The position numbers and the translations under genes were made by a program. This document shows, one piece after another, positions 17,797 through 25,785 of a stretch of DNA of 64,000 bases. Each line of letters opens with the position of its first letter. Within the stretch, counting starts at the first letter, position 1. The notes beneath the pieces are model-generated. The model did no database searches. It had not been told where the DNA came from and was given only the letters and a program-made list of their open reading frames with translations. Source of the DNA: Paraburkholderia sp. IMGN_8 (GTDB lineage: Bacteria; Pseudomonadota; Gammaproteobacteria; Burkholderiales; Burkholderiaceae); contig NZ_CP150900.1 of NCBI RefSeq assembly GCF_038050405.1, positions 4,526,001-4,590,000 on the forward strand. The letters run 5' to 3'.

Positions 17797-17920
17797 GTGG
17801 CTCCTCCGTCGCGACAGGTGATAGTTGCACGGCAAGGCGGCCAGACGTCGGTACTCGGCCAACTTGGTCGCAAAGACATGTCTGGTAGTCGCCGCCGCCC
17901 ATGTCGTTACCAGGCATAGC

Positions 17921-18073
17921 TCATTTGTGCAGCAGCATGACAATGACAGCGATGATAAACGTCGCTGCCAGAACCGAGACGCCGCCGCCGAACCACATCG
18001 CCACGCGGTCGATGTTCCTCTGTGATGACGCGAAGCGGAGTAGCCATTCAGAAAAGCGATTGAGGCGCTTCAC
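17921..18073 (-). CDS. Small single-pass membrane protein
   Basis: A 50-residue protein starting with GTG at 18073, five bases after a near-perfect AAAGGAGGT. It begins with an amphipathic basic segment (RLNRFSEWLLRFASSQRNID) and ends in one hydrophobic helix (VSVLAATFIIAVIVMLLH). Another copy of the same protein, without a clear start, lies at 28378-28515 on the other strand, which argues that the frame is genuinely coding. Function unknown; single-pass proteins of this size are often entry-exclusion, toxin or regulatory peptides. Confidence 0.7.
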   Translation of the reverse strand: MKRLNRFSEWLLRFASSQRNIDRVAMWFGGGVSVLAATFIIAVIVMLLHK

Positions 18074-18213
18074 GTTTTACCTCCTTTGATTCCAGAATCG
18101 TCCGGGACGTTTCGGCGGCAGGACCCTTCGCCGGTCGTCCAACGCCGACACGGCCGTAGCGGATGTGGACACCGGCCTGCCCGCCAGCGCGAAGATTTCT
18201 AACACCCGTAGAG

Positions 18214-18594
18214 TCAACCCTTCGCATTCCCGCCCCCTCTGCCATTCGCCACGGCCAGCAGTAGCTCACGCGTGTGCTTCATTACCCACGCTATCTCCGC
18301 AGAAGAAAAATCCCACTGGCCGGAGCTGACCTTCACTTTCAGACCTTTCTCGACCCGCCTCAGTGCGTCGTCCAGCGACAGGCCAGACGCAGGCATCTTT
18401 CGCGATGCGTACTCCGCGAGCTGACCGGCAAGGTCCTCGCACGCGTCATAACGTGTCCACAGCTCTTCGTCTGTAAGACCGGTGTGATACCGCCCGTCCA
18501 TCTCGCGCACGGGAAGCTTGGGCTGCGCACCGGGCACCAGTCCGGGCGACGGCCCTCTCGGAAAGTCGTCAGGAACCGCATGCCGTCTGGTCAT
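18214..18594 (-). CDS. Conserved hypothetical protein in small-gene operon
   Basis: A 126-residue protein. The start chosen is the second ATG of ATGATG (18594), six bases after GGAG. The C-terminal half is helical and charged (SLDDALRRVEKGLKVKVSSG, SSAEIAWVMKHTRELLLAVA). It overlaps the end of the upstream BPSL0761-like gene by 26 bp, indicating one transcript. Function unknown. Confidence 0.6.
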   Translation of the reverse strand: MTRRHAVPDDFPRGPSPGLVPGAQPKLPVREMDGRYHTGLTDEELWTRYDACEDLAGQLAEYASRKMPASGLSLDDALRRVEKGLKVKVSSGQWDFSSAEIAWVMKHTRELLLAVANGRGGGNAKG

Positions 18595-18883
18595 CATCTG
18601 CTCCTGGATTGCAAATATCATCCGCATCGCGCCGGCCGGGGATGCGTGTTTGACATTCTGGCGCTGCTATTGAGTCAGCCCGCCGGTGTTCCGGCGCGGC
18701 CCAGATTCCGGGTAATGCTGCGGCCGACACTTCAATGTCGACGTCGAGCGGGTAGTGCCTGAGCAGGACTAACGCCACCGACTGGATGAGACCGTTGATG
18801 GTTATCTCGTCGGCAGACGCGAGCATCTGCAACAGCTCGCGCGCATCAGTAACGGATTTCGTACGCTCACGTGGGGTCGTCAT
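18569..18883 (-). CDS. BPSL0761-like small protein (copy 1)
   Basis: A 104-residue protein starting MTTPRERTKSVTDARELLQM, a beginning I associate with the Burkholderia BPSL0761 family. The HYPLDVDIEVSAAALPGIWA block is shared almost exactly with a shorter copy at 28601-28801. The start at 18883 follows GGAG by six bases. It overlaps its upstream neighbour by 17 bp and its downstream neighbour by 26 bp. Function unknown. Confidence 0.6.
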   Translation of the reverse strand: MTTPRERTKSVTDARELLQMLASADEITINGLIQSVALVLLRHYPLDVDIEVSAAALPGIWAAPEHRRADSIAAPECQTRIPGRRDADDICNPGADDDQTACGS

Positions 18884-19202
18884 CATCAGCTCCGTCAAGT
18901 AGTCGTTCGGTGACGTCGGTGTACGACGTGACCTCATACAGTTCGCACCACCTCATCCAGACGTACTCAACATTCAGTGACGAGCCTTTCCTACCGACCA
19001 GTTCGTAAATACGCCCAGTCTCAGTCGTACCTTGCATAGTGACCGGGTCGAACGTCAATATTGGGGAGCTGACCCGCCCCGACGAGTCAAACATATCCAC
19101 GCCAACAAAATGCCGGCTCCCATCCTCCGTCTCGAATATGCGCCATCGAGACAGCGGAATCCTCGGCAATTCGGAAGCGGGGCGTGGTCTCCAGATTGGC
19201 AT
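18867..19202 (-). CDS. Hypothetical protein, first gene of small-gene operon
   Basis: A 111-residue protein starting at ATG 19202, six bases after AGGAG. It looks beta-rich (SRWRIFETEDGSRHFVGVDM, GRVSSPILTFDPVTMQGTTE) and ends in a run of aspartates. It is the first of at least three overlapping minus-strand genes. An upstream in-frame extension exists but has no comparable ribosome site. No family recognised. Confidence 0.55.
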   Translation of the reverse strand: MPIWRPRPASELPRIPLSRWRIFETEDGSRHFVGVDMFDSSGRVSSPILTFDPVTMQGTTETGRIYELVGRKGSSLNVEYVWMRWCELYEVTSYTDVTERLLDGADDDDPT

Positions 19203-19344
19203 CGCAGTCTCCTGGTGGTGGAAGGTCATACCTTTCTGTTCTGTCGTGGACCTGGCGGCGCTACGTGCGAGCCCAACCATGTCCCGACCGGCGCACACAT
19301 TGCCGGTCAGCCCACGGACGCGGTTCGACGTATCGCTCGCGCGT

Positions 19345-21192
19345 TCATGACGTCAACGATGTGGGCACAAAAAGGTCGTGCCCGGCTCTCGCGCCGATAA
19401 CCGCCAGCCGGCCGAGGTCGGCGATACGAATCAGCGCGCCCCGCATGGTGCCGTCAGGAAGCTGTTTCGCACCGACCAGTTCGACGCCGGACAGCAAGCG
19501 GGACAGCGCCGACGACCTCTTATCCATGGCACGGGCGAGGTCGGCCAGCGGAACATAGGCTCTCCGGAACTCCAGCAACTGCTGCGGCAGCACGACGCGA
19601 CAACGCTGGCCACGTCGTTGAATCAGTTCCGACGCGAGCAATCCTTCGTCGACCCAGTTCTGGATGGACTCCCATTTCCATCCGGTCGCTTTGGCGAGCT
19701 GCTGGATTGACATGCCGGCCTCGAGCAACGGTGTGCCGAAATACGGCGACACATCCGCCCTCAGGAATGACGTCTCGCCCAGTGCCCGACCACGCGCGAC
19801 GGCTCTCACCTTGCCCCCTGCTATGGCCTGCATCAGTGACTCGATAGCCCGTCGGTCACCCATACGCCGGCTGGTCAGTTCTCCCCAGGTGAGCGTCGAA
19901 TCATCGCCCACCACACCGCGTTGAGCCGAAAGCTCCACACGCTCATACAAATCCAGGACGGATTGGCGCTCGACCGGTCCACCCTTCATCAGGTCTTCGC
20001 GCCAGCGGGCATCCGACTGGATTACGCCAGCCGTTTTCATGCGTGCGAGCACGATGGGTGTAACGCCCGCCAGTTCGCAGGCAACGACGTCGGAAATCCA
20101 TCCGGCACGTTGCCGCTGGATGCGCTCAACTTCATCGCACGGAATTTCGAACAGCTGGCCACGCGTTCCAGTGCGTCGGGCACGGTGCTCGCATTCGCCC
20201 GCTTCAATCGAGTCGCGCAGACGCGAGACGCTGACGCCGATAGCCTTTGCAGCATCCGGCGCGCGCATGTATCCAGTCGTATCCTCGGCCATTGCTTTGG
20301 CCGAATCCAGGCCCAACACACAATCGGACTTCCGTGCGGCAACTTCGATGATGATTTGGAGCAAAGGCTCGAACGAGGTGCCCTGGCAGAGCTTGCGCAG
20401 ACTGACGTACCAGTCGCCGAGCAAGGTGTTCAGCGTGCGAGCATCCTTGCGACCGGCGTCGATGCGTTGCTCGACGTGATTCCGGAAACCGGTTGGCCAG
20501 TCGGCGAGCAATGCTTCGAGCGGGGAGAGGAATTCGACGGCTTCGTTGACGAATTTCGGCAATACCGCGCTGCGCGGCAACCCGGGGCGCGTCGGGTCCG
20601 CATGTTGGCAGAGCGTGCGGATGACCTTCGTCAGCACATTGACGTCCACGTCGCGCAGACCCGGCTTCATGCTCCCAGACTGCTGCCCGTTGCTCGCAAT
20701 CAGCGTCGATAGCCACTGCTGTGCTCGTGTCGCTGGCACACGCGGCAGGCTGCTCAGGTCATGACCGCACGCGCACAATCCAATATAGAGCCGCTCCGGT
20801 GAGAGATGTTTCCCGCAGGCGTCGCACTGGTCGACCAGCAGGATTCGATGTTGCGGACATGCGGTGACATAGGCGTGTTCCCAGTGATGCCGCAGGTAAG
20901 GCGATTCAGCCAGGCACGCGGGACACACGGCGTCAGATTGCGCACGGTGCAGACGTCCCCAATCCCGGCAGATACTTTCCTGCTGTCGGGTGAATTCGGT
21001 CCATGCCGTTTCCAGGCCGAGCTTACGGGCTACGTCCTCCGTGCGTGTGAGCAAGGCACGGCGATTTCGCTCGACACCCGCTGCATTTGCCGGGTCGCGC
21101 CAGCTGAAAAGCGCGTTGTCGGCGCAGAGGCGCCGGTAATACCCCATTCCAGACTCGTCGTCCCGAGGTGCATAGGTGAGAATGAGGCTCAT
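19345..21192 (-). CDS. tniQ: TniQ/TnsD-family target-selection protein of Tn7-like element
   Basis: A 615-residue protein. The N-terminal TniQ domain carries zinc-binding pairs C90/C93 and C112/H115 (CPACLAESPYL, TACPQHRILLVDQCDACGKH). The long C-terminal part has several helix-turn-helix-like segments (for instance GYMRAPDAAKAIGVSVSRLR and MSIQQLAKATGWKWESIQNW). Its size is nearer TnsD than short TniQ proteins. In Tn7-like elements this protein recognises the target and recruits TnsC. It starts in an ATGA overlap with the end of tnsC and is the last gene of the operon. The preferred target is not evident from the sequence. Confidence 0.85.
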   Translation of the reverse strand: MSLILTYAPRDDESGMGYYRRLCADNALFSWRDPANAAGVERNRRALLTRTEDVARKLGLETAWTEFTRQQESICRDWGRLHRAQSDAVCPACLAESPYLRHHWEHAYVTACPQHRILLVDQCDACGKHLSPERLYIGLCACGHDLSSLPRVPATRAQQWLSTLIASNGQQSGSMKPGLRDVDVNVLTKVIRTLCQHADPTRPGLPRSAVLPKFVNEAVEFLSPLEALLADWPTGFRNHVEQRIDAGRKDARTLNTLLGDWYVSLRKLCQGTSFEPLLQIIIEVAARKSDCVLGLDSAKAMAEDTTGYMRAPDAAKAIGVSVSRLRDSIEAGECEHRARRTGTRGQLFEIPCDEVERIQRQRAGWISDVVACELAGVTPIVLARMKTAGVIQSDARWREDLMKGGPVERQSVLDLYERVELSAQRGVVGDDSTLTWGELTSRRMGDRRAIESLMQAIAGGKVRAVARGRALGETSFLRADVSPYFGTPLLEAGMSIQQLAKATGWKWESIQNWVDEGLLASELIQRRGQRCRVVLPQQLLEFRRAYVPLADLARAMDKRSSALSRLLSGVELVGAKQLPDGTMRGALIRIADLGRLAVIGARAGHDLFVPTSLTS

Positions 21193-22175
21193 TGTTTATC
21201 TCCTGATTTTTTGCGAACTGGTACGGACGCCGCGTTACTGGTCAGGACATACACGTATGCCTGTTTTAGCGCCGCCGGCTCTACGCTCGTGTCTTCAATG
21301 CCCGAGTCCTGGAAAGCCAGTTTGTGCGGGGACCCCGCGTGGCTGACATATTCAAGCGCCTTCTGGCAGTCTGCGTATGTAATGGCGCGCGGCGCTTCGT
21401 GTGCCATCAAACTTGCCAGCTCACGCATGAAGTCAGCGAGCACTCCTATCAGGCCGCCGGTGAGCAGATAGCTTTGTTGCGTCAGCACGCGAGGCCGCAC
21501 GTCAATGGGGTAACCAGCTGCGGCGAACATTCGTGCGTAGTTCGTCACGCACGCGTCGTATGCCGTAATCTGCGCAGCATCGCTTGCGTCGTACGGCAAG
21601 AAATTGCGCGCAGGACAAGCCCGATTGCGCAGCTGTTCGTTAGCCGAAAAAAGGCGTTCAAGACGCGGAATGCCGAAGAGAATCAGCGTCATCCCGGGCG
21701 TGTCTGTCAGGGTCTTGAGCCAGTCGCTGGCTGCGCGCGGAGGCACGCGCGACCCTTCATCAACGAGATGCGATATCTCATCGAAAATGACGACACGCGT
21801 GCCGGCGAGACGAAGCTGCTCCACCATCAGGTCGAACATCGCGCTCTCCGTCATGCTGCCGCGAACCTGGATGCCCAGCGCACGCAGCACACTTTTGGGA
21901 AGCAGTTTGACCGTTGCCGAGTGGGGCACCCTCACAACCAGCACGGGGACATTGCGCCGTCCTTCATTGCGGGTTTCAGGATAGTCACGCGACAGCTTTG
22001 CGATGAGCGAAGATTTGCCTACCCGGCTTGGGCCAGGCACTCGAACGACTTTGGGGGCAAAGCCAGCGAGAGCGTCATCGATGCGCCGTTTGAGCGCAGC
22101 GAGGTGCTCTACGAACACCGGATGCGGAAGCTCGCAGGTCTCGATGTCCCTGCGCAGTTGTTGGGCTGGCGTCAC
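21189..22175 (-). CDS. tnsC: TnsC/TniB-like AAA+ transposition regulator
   Basis: A 328-residue AAA+ protein with Walker A GPSRVGKS at residues 48-55 and Walker B VVIFDE near 128-133 followed by ISHLVDEG. Proteins of this type form ATP-dependent filaments on DNA and connect the target-selecting TniQ/TnsD protein to the TnsAB transposase. The start is a GTG overlapping the tnsB stop as GTGA, and its own stop overlaps the tniQ start, so translation of the set is coupled. Confidence 0.88.
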   Translation of the reverse strand: MTPAQQLRRDIETCELPHPVFVEHLAALKRRIDDALAGFAPKVVRVPGPSRVGKSSLIAKLSRDYPETRNEGRRNVPVLVVRVPHSATVKLLPKSVLRALGIQVRGSMTESAMFDLMVEQLRLAGTRVVIFDEISHLVDEGSRVPPRAASDWLKTLTDTPGMTLILFGIPRLERLFSANEQLRNRACPARNFLPYDASDAAQITAYDACVTNYARMFAAAGYPIDVRPRVLTQQSYLLTGGLIGVLADFMRELASLMAHEAPRAITYADCQKALEYVSHAGSPHKLAFQDSGIEDTSVEPAALKQAYVYVLTSNAASVPVRKKSGDKQ

Positions 22176-24205
22176 AGCAGTTTTTCTCCAGTGTTTCTGT
22201 TCACGATGTTCATCAAGGGCGCGTCGCCATACGAGATGGCGTCGGCCTTAAGGTCTTCCGCCGGCAACGACGGATTGGTCGAAGGCGCAGGTCCAAACGG
22301 GGCTGCCGCTGAAAGCGGCTGGTTGGCGGCCCGCTGGACGGCTAAACTGTTTTTGGCCCGGCGCACGGTTTCCTTGTTTTCCTCGCGCTTGCCGCGAGTC
22401 TTGGGCTTACGGGCTTTCGCGTTTCCGGTGACTGCCTCGTCCATGTCCCGCTCGAATTGGAGCTTTTCGTCCGGGACCGTCCAGTTAGCCATGCCTGAAT
22501 CGAACCGCTTTTTGGCTTCAGCAAACGTCCACGCCGGCGTGTCCCGACGAACGTGTTCGTGCGTCAGTGCGACGAGTGGAAGGTCAGCTCCCTCGTACAC
22601 GTACGCCTGACGGAAATCGTCGGGGTTGTAGAGCACATGAAGTTCCTTACGGTCGCCGTACTTGTCCAGCAGGTACGACTTGGCTTCGCCTCCGTACCTG
22701 AATCCATGCTCAAGCGAGATGCCCGTCTTCGCGCTCAACACGCACGGCTTATGTTCGAAAAGCGCAGCCATCCATTCCTGGCGCGGTGGCGGCAAAGGGA
22801 TGGGCAGTCCCAATTCTTCGGTCTGGTATTTCAGGCGCTCACGCGGTGTTTTTCCCTTCACCGAATCGACCAGTAACTCGTCCCAACGCAGCCGGTCGAG
22901 CGGGCTGTTGACCCACTTCTCGTAGAGCCATCTCACAATCCACTGCTCGAGCGCCTCGATGGTTATCAACTCGTCGCCGCGCGCCTCCGGGTCGCGCACA
23001 CCATCCTTTCCTTCGAAGCGTGTGCAGCCGGGGAGGAGCTGCAATGCCTCCTTGAGCGACCTGTTCAGGCGCTCGATGAATGGCTTGCCTTGCGCTTCCT
23101 TTGCTTTGCAATGCTTGACATCCATTCCTAACCGCTCGAGGCGGACAATCCGTCCACCTTTTGTCTCCGGGCCATTGTCAAAAATGACCTGTCCCGGCGT
23201 GCCATAAACGTTCAGCGCGTGAGCGATGCCAAGCTCCGCGAACCGGGCTGCCTTGGCAGGCGTCAGATACATCTCGAGGCACAACAGCGAATCCATCTCT
23301 CGCGGCGAACCAATGACGAGTCGCCATCCCACCGGATACCCGGTGCAGACATCAATCGCGAGAACCAGATAGATGGTCCGGGCGGTGCCATCGGGCGTGC
23401 GCACGACAAATGGCAGATGGACTGCATCCTGCTCAATACGGGCGAACGGGAACGCCGCCCGGATACGCTTCTTCGCGAACGATTTGCCGGCGACCCGATT
23501 GAGCGGGTCCATCCGGTCGTATTCGGCATCGACGGTCAGGTCATCAATCCTGGCGCACACGAACTTGCGGCTGATAGCGTGTCTGCCATCATGCAGGCCG
23601 AGGCGACGAGCCTCACGGTTGACGTATCCCGTCAGATTGAGGACTGTCCACTTCGATTCCGTGACCAGAAAATGGTCCTGGATGACCTCTTTGACGAATT
23701 CGACAAGGTCCTTTGAATACCTGGCCGCCGCGTTGCCCTTATTTTTGTCACCCTTTAGAACCGGCAGGCCCAGCCGTTGATTTGCGTGAGCCCGGTACAG
23801 GGTTGCGCGCGACGGAAACGGGCAGACAAGTGGGTTGTCTTCGTTTTCCATCAGATAGGCTTCACAGGCCAGAGGTATCGCTGCGCTAAACGACAGACCC
23901 CGTTGGTCCCGGATGGCATCAATGCGCCGCAGTGTGTCGTTCAGCAGGCGGACCTTACTGTGCAATTCCGGATTGTCGTACTGGGCGGCAATGCTGACGC
24001 GCGGCATTCCCTTCCGATGCAGGACCAGACTGCCTTCCGAAATCCGGGCGCAGATGGCATCGTATTTGTCAAACCAGTCCTGGCTTTTCTCAGCATCGAA
24101 GAGATGGATGGAGCCAGCATGCAGGCGACTGTCCAGCACCTCGAAGTAGCAGTCCGGTTTACCGGGGGGCACCAGCTTGTCTCCAGTGTGCAGGTCGGAC
24201 ATCAT
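22172..24205 (-). CDS. tnsB: TnsB-like DDE transposase (Mu/Tn7 type)
   Basis: A 677-residue rve-family transposase. The probable catalytic triad is D260 (ARIEQDAVHL), D343 (VIFDNGPE) and E378 (GKPFIERLNRS). A helix-turn-helix DNA-binding region precedes it (SFSAAIPLACEAYL, FPSRATLYRAHANQRLGL), and a Mu-type C-terminal beta-barrel and charged tail follow. TnsB binds the transposon ends and makes the 3' cuts and strand transfer. The ATGATG start overlaps the tnsA stop. The last 70 or so residues are Lys/Arg-rich then Ala/Pro-rich, where TnsC contacts normally sit. Confidence 0.9.
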   Translation of the reverse strand: MMSDLHTGDKLVPPGKPDCYFEVLDSRLHAGSIHLFDAEKSQDWFDKYDAICARISEGSLVLHRKGMPRVSIAAQYDNPELHSKVRLLNDTLRRIDAIRDQRGLSFSAAIPLACEAYLMENEDNPLVCPFPSRATLYRAHANQRLGLPVLKGDKNKGNAAARYSKDLVEFVKEVIQDHFLVTESKWTVLNLTGYVNREARRLGLHDGRHAISRKFVCARIDDLTVDAEYDRMDPLNRVAGKSFAKKRIRAAFPFARIEQDAVHLPFVVRTPDGTARTIYLVLAIDVCTGYPVGWRLVIGSPREMDSLLCLEMYLTPAKAARFAELGIAHALNVYGTPGQVIFDNGPETKGGRIVRLERLGMDVKHCKAKEAQGKPFIERLNRSLKEALQLLPGCTRFEGKDGVRDPEARGDELITIEALEQWIVRWLYEKWVNSPLDRLRWDELLVDSVKGKTPRERLKYQTEELGLPIPLPPPRQEWMAALFEHKPCVLSAKTGISLEHGFRYGGEAKSYLLDKYGDRKELHVLYNPDDFRQAYVYEGADLPLVALTHEHVRRDTPAWTFAEAKKRFDSGMANWTVPDEKLQFERDMDEAVTGNAKARKPKTRGKREENKETVRRAKNSLAVQRAANQPLSAAAPFGPAPSTNPSLPAEDLKADAISYGDAPLMNIVNRNTGEKLL

Positions 24206-24972
24206 CGCCGCAGCTCCTCAATGAGACAGAGGTGGCTCAGGTCGCCATACGCGGCTGACAGTTCCAGCGTGGCGCAGATATGGTGATGCGCGAGGTCGGC
24301 CTGCAACACGCCCCTGGCGAGCAGCGGAGGAATCAGGCCTGTCGGAATCTCGAGGTCGGCGCACAACGCGCGCTGCAGCACCGGGCCCGACTCGCAGTAG
24401 CTTTCGACCCGGTTGATGATGTCCGGCGTCAGGTATTCGCGGGCACGCGCTATCGCCGGCTTCAACAGTTGCGCGTTGACGACGACCGGGTGCCGTTCAT
24501 CCGCAGGCACGACCACCGTGGATAGCGGATAGCAGTACGCCTCCATGATTTCCTGGGCGCGCTCGACCTTGGCCCAGTACTGGCCATCGCCCTCGAAGCC
24601 TTCGAGCTTGACCTCGTATGCGCGCTGCAGGCCGTCGGCCTGAACGGTGGCGAAGTCGGGCGTGTACTCCGCATCCCCGCCGCGACCACCACGCGCCTTG
24701 CGCGCTTCGGACAGTTCCTCACGCGTGAACAGCAGCCGTTCACCAACCAGGTCGACCGTGAAAGGTTGCTGCCTGAACGAGCGCACGCGCGGGTCAAGGC
24801 ACAGCATGTGCGCTACGAGGCGTTCCGCGTCGGATTCGACGGTGATGTGGCCGTCGGCCTTGTCGGCATAGGTGCCGATGCGGGCCTTGCCATACGTCCG
24901 TGCTGTGAGCCGGACGCCGGCGTTCGCAGCACTTCGGCGACTACGGACGCCATAGGACGGTGCGCTTCTCAT
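24202..24972 (-). CDS. tnsA: TnsA-like endonuclease
   Basis: A 256-residue protein with a TnsA restriction-endonuclease-like core: E46/E50 (VESDAERLVAHML), then RSFRQQPF, D106 (YTPDFATV) and K122 (YEVKLEG). TnsA makes the 5' cuts that let Tn7-like elements move by cut-and-paste. I chose ATG 24972, which follows GGAGG by six bases; longer readings up to 25095 have no ribosome site. It heads the operon tnsA-tnsB-tnsC-tniQ. Confidence 0.87.
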   Translation of the reverse strand: MRSAPSYGVRSRRSAANAGVRLTARTYGKARIGTYADKADGHITVESDAERLVAHMLCLDPRVRSFRQQPFTVDLVGERLLFTREELSEARKARGGRGGDAEYTPDFATVQADGLQRAYEVKLEGFEGDGQYWAKVERAQEIMEAYCYPLSTVVVPADERHPVVVNAQLLKPAIARAREYLTPDIINRVESYCESGPVLQRALCADLEIPTGLIPPLLARGVLQADLAHHHICATLELSAAYGDLSHLCLIEELRR

Positions 24973-25137
24973 TTCGCGCCTCCGTCGGGAGTCAGCAGCC
25001 GGCTGCGCGTACGGCCGGTCGTCCATGGTGCAGTTTCGGCCCATCGGGCCGGCCAACTGGCTTGTAAAGTTATTGTCAGCATTCTGTCCTCGCAAAAAAA
25101 TGGCTTGCTAAGGACGTGTAGTGATGCCGGTTTAGAG

Positions 25138-25155
25138 TCGGTCGTATACGACCGA
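25138..25155. promoter_or_regulatory. 18-bp perfect palindrome, candidate operator
   Basis: TCGGTCGTATACGACCGA is a perfect palindrome located 166 bp upstream of tnsA and 65 bp upstream of the divergent DUF6471 gene. Its position suits an operator for a dimeric repressor controlling one or both genes. No second copy was seen in the window. Confidence 0.5.
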
Positions 25156-25219
25156 AAATAGCCGTGAGAAAATCCCGGCAACAGAAAAGCAGAGGCCCGA
25201 ACAAGGTCGAGGGGGAACA

Positions 25220-25507
25220 ATGGAAGAACTGCCGCACAAGCGAGGTCGGCTGTCGGCTGAGCCGTACGGGCAGTGGGAAGAAGAAGCGAAGGGGCTGATA
25301 GAGGAAGAGATGATGCGGCGCGGCATTCGCTACAAACAGCTTTCGCGAATGCTGGAGCAGCTCGGCATCTACGAGTCGCCCGACCAGCTCAACCGCAAAA
25401 TTAATCGCAAGCGGTTCTCGGCCGCCTTCCTCATTGCCTGCCTGCGTGTCATAGGCGTGGAGACCATCACGCTCCACCAGTTCAAACGGGGACAGAACAT
25501 TGAGTAG
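25220..25507 (+). CDS. DUF6471-like small DNA-binding protein
   Basis: A 95-residue protein starting at ATG 25220 after GAGGGGG. The core (LIEEEMMRRGIRYKQLSRML, NRKINRKRFSAAFLIACLRV) is helix-turn-helix-like and fits the DUF6471 family as I recall it. It is divergent from tnsA with a palindrome between them, so it may regulate the transposition operon. That role is inferred from position. Confidence 0.7.
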   Translation: MEELPHKRGRLSAEPYGQWEEEAKGLIEEEMMRRGIRYKQLSRMLEQLGIYESPDQLNRKINRKRFSAAFLIACLRVIGVETITLHQFKRGQNIE

Positions 25508-25785
25508 GCGACTGATTATCCACGTCGCCCAATCCGCCCGCAGCCAGACCAGTTTCATCGCCTGCTCCCGCCATACCCTCTCATAAATAGAGGGCCTGAC
25601 CTGGCGGGCGGTCAACGCGACGAATAAAGGCTCATTCCTGGTACTGCGTGCCGGCATTGCACCGGCTTGGGTTTACCAACGTAGGCAATAGTGGGGGGAT
25701 TTTCAAGCAGGACAAAAATTCCAACGGCTGGGTGGCGTGATTGCGCGACTCTGAAGGACCCCCGCGACCTGACGACCAAGTGGAC
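25508..25785. other. Gap that may contain one end of the Tn7-like element
   Basis: 278 bp between the DUF6471 gene and the end of the methylase-like gene. I looked for TGT/ACA-type ends and repeated TnsB-binding sites and could not define any. A GGGGGG run occurs near 25695. No gene seen. Confidence 0.3.
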
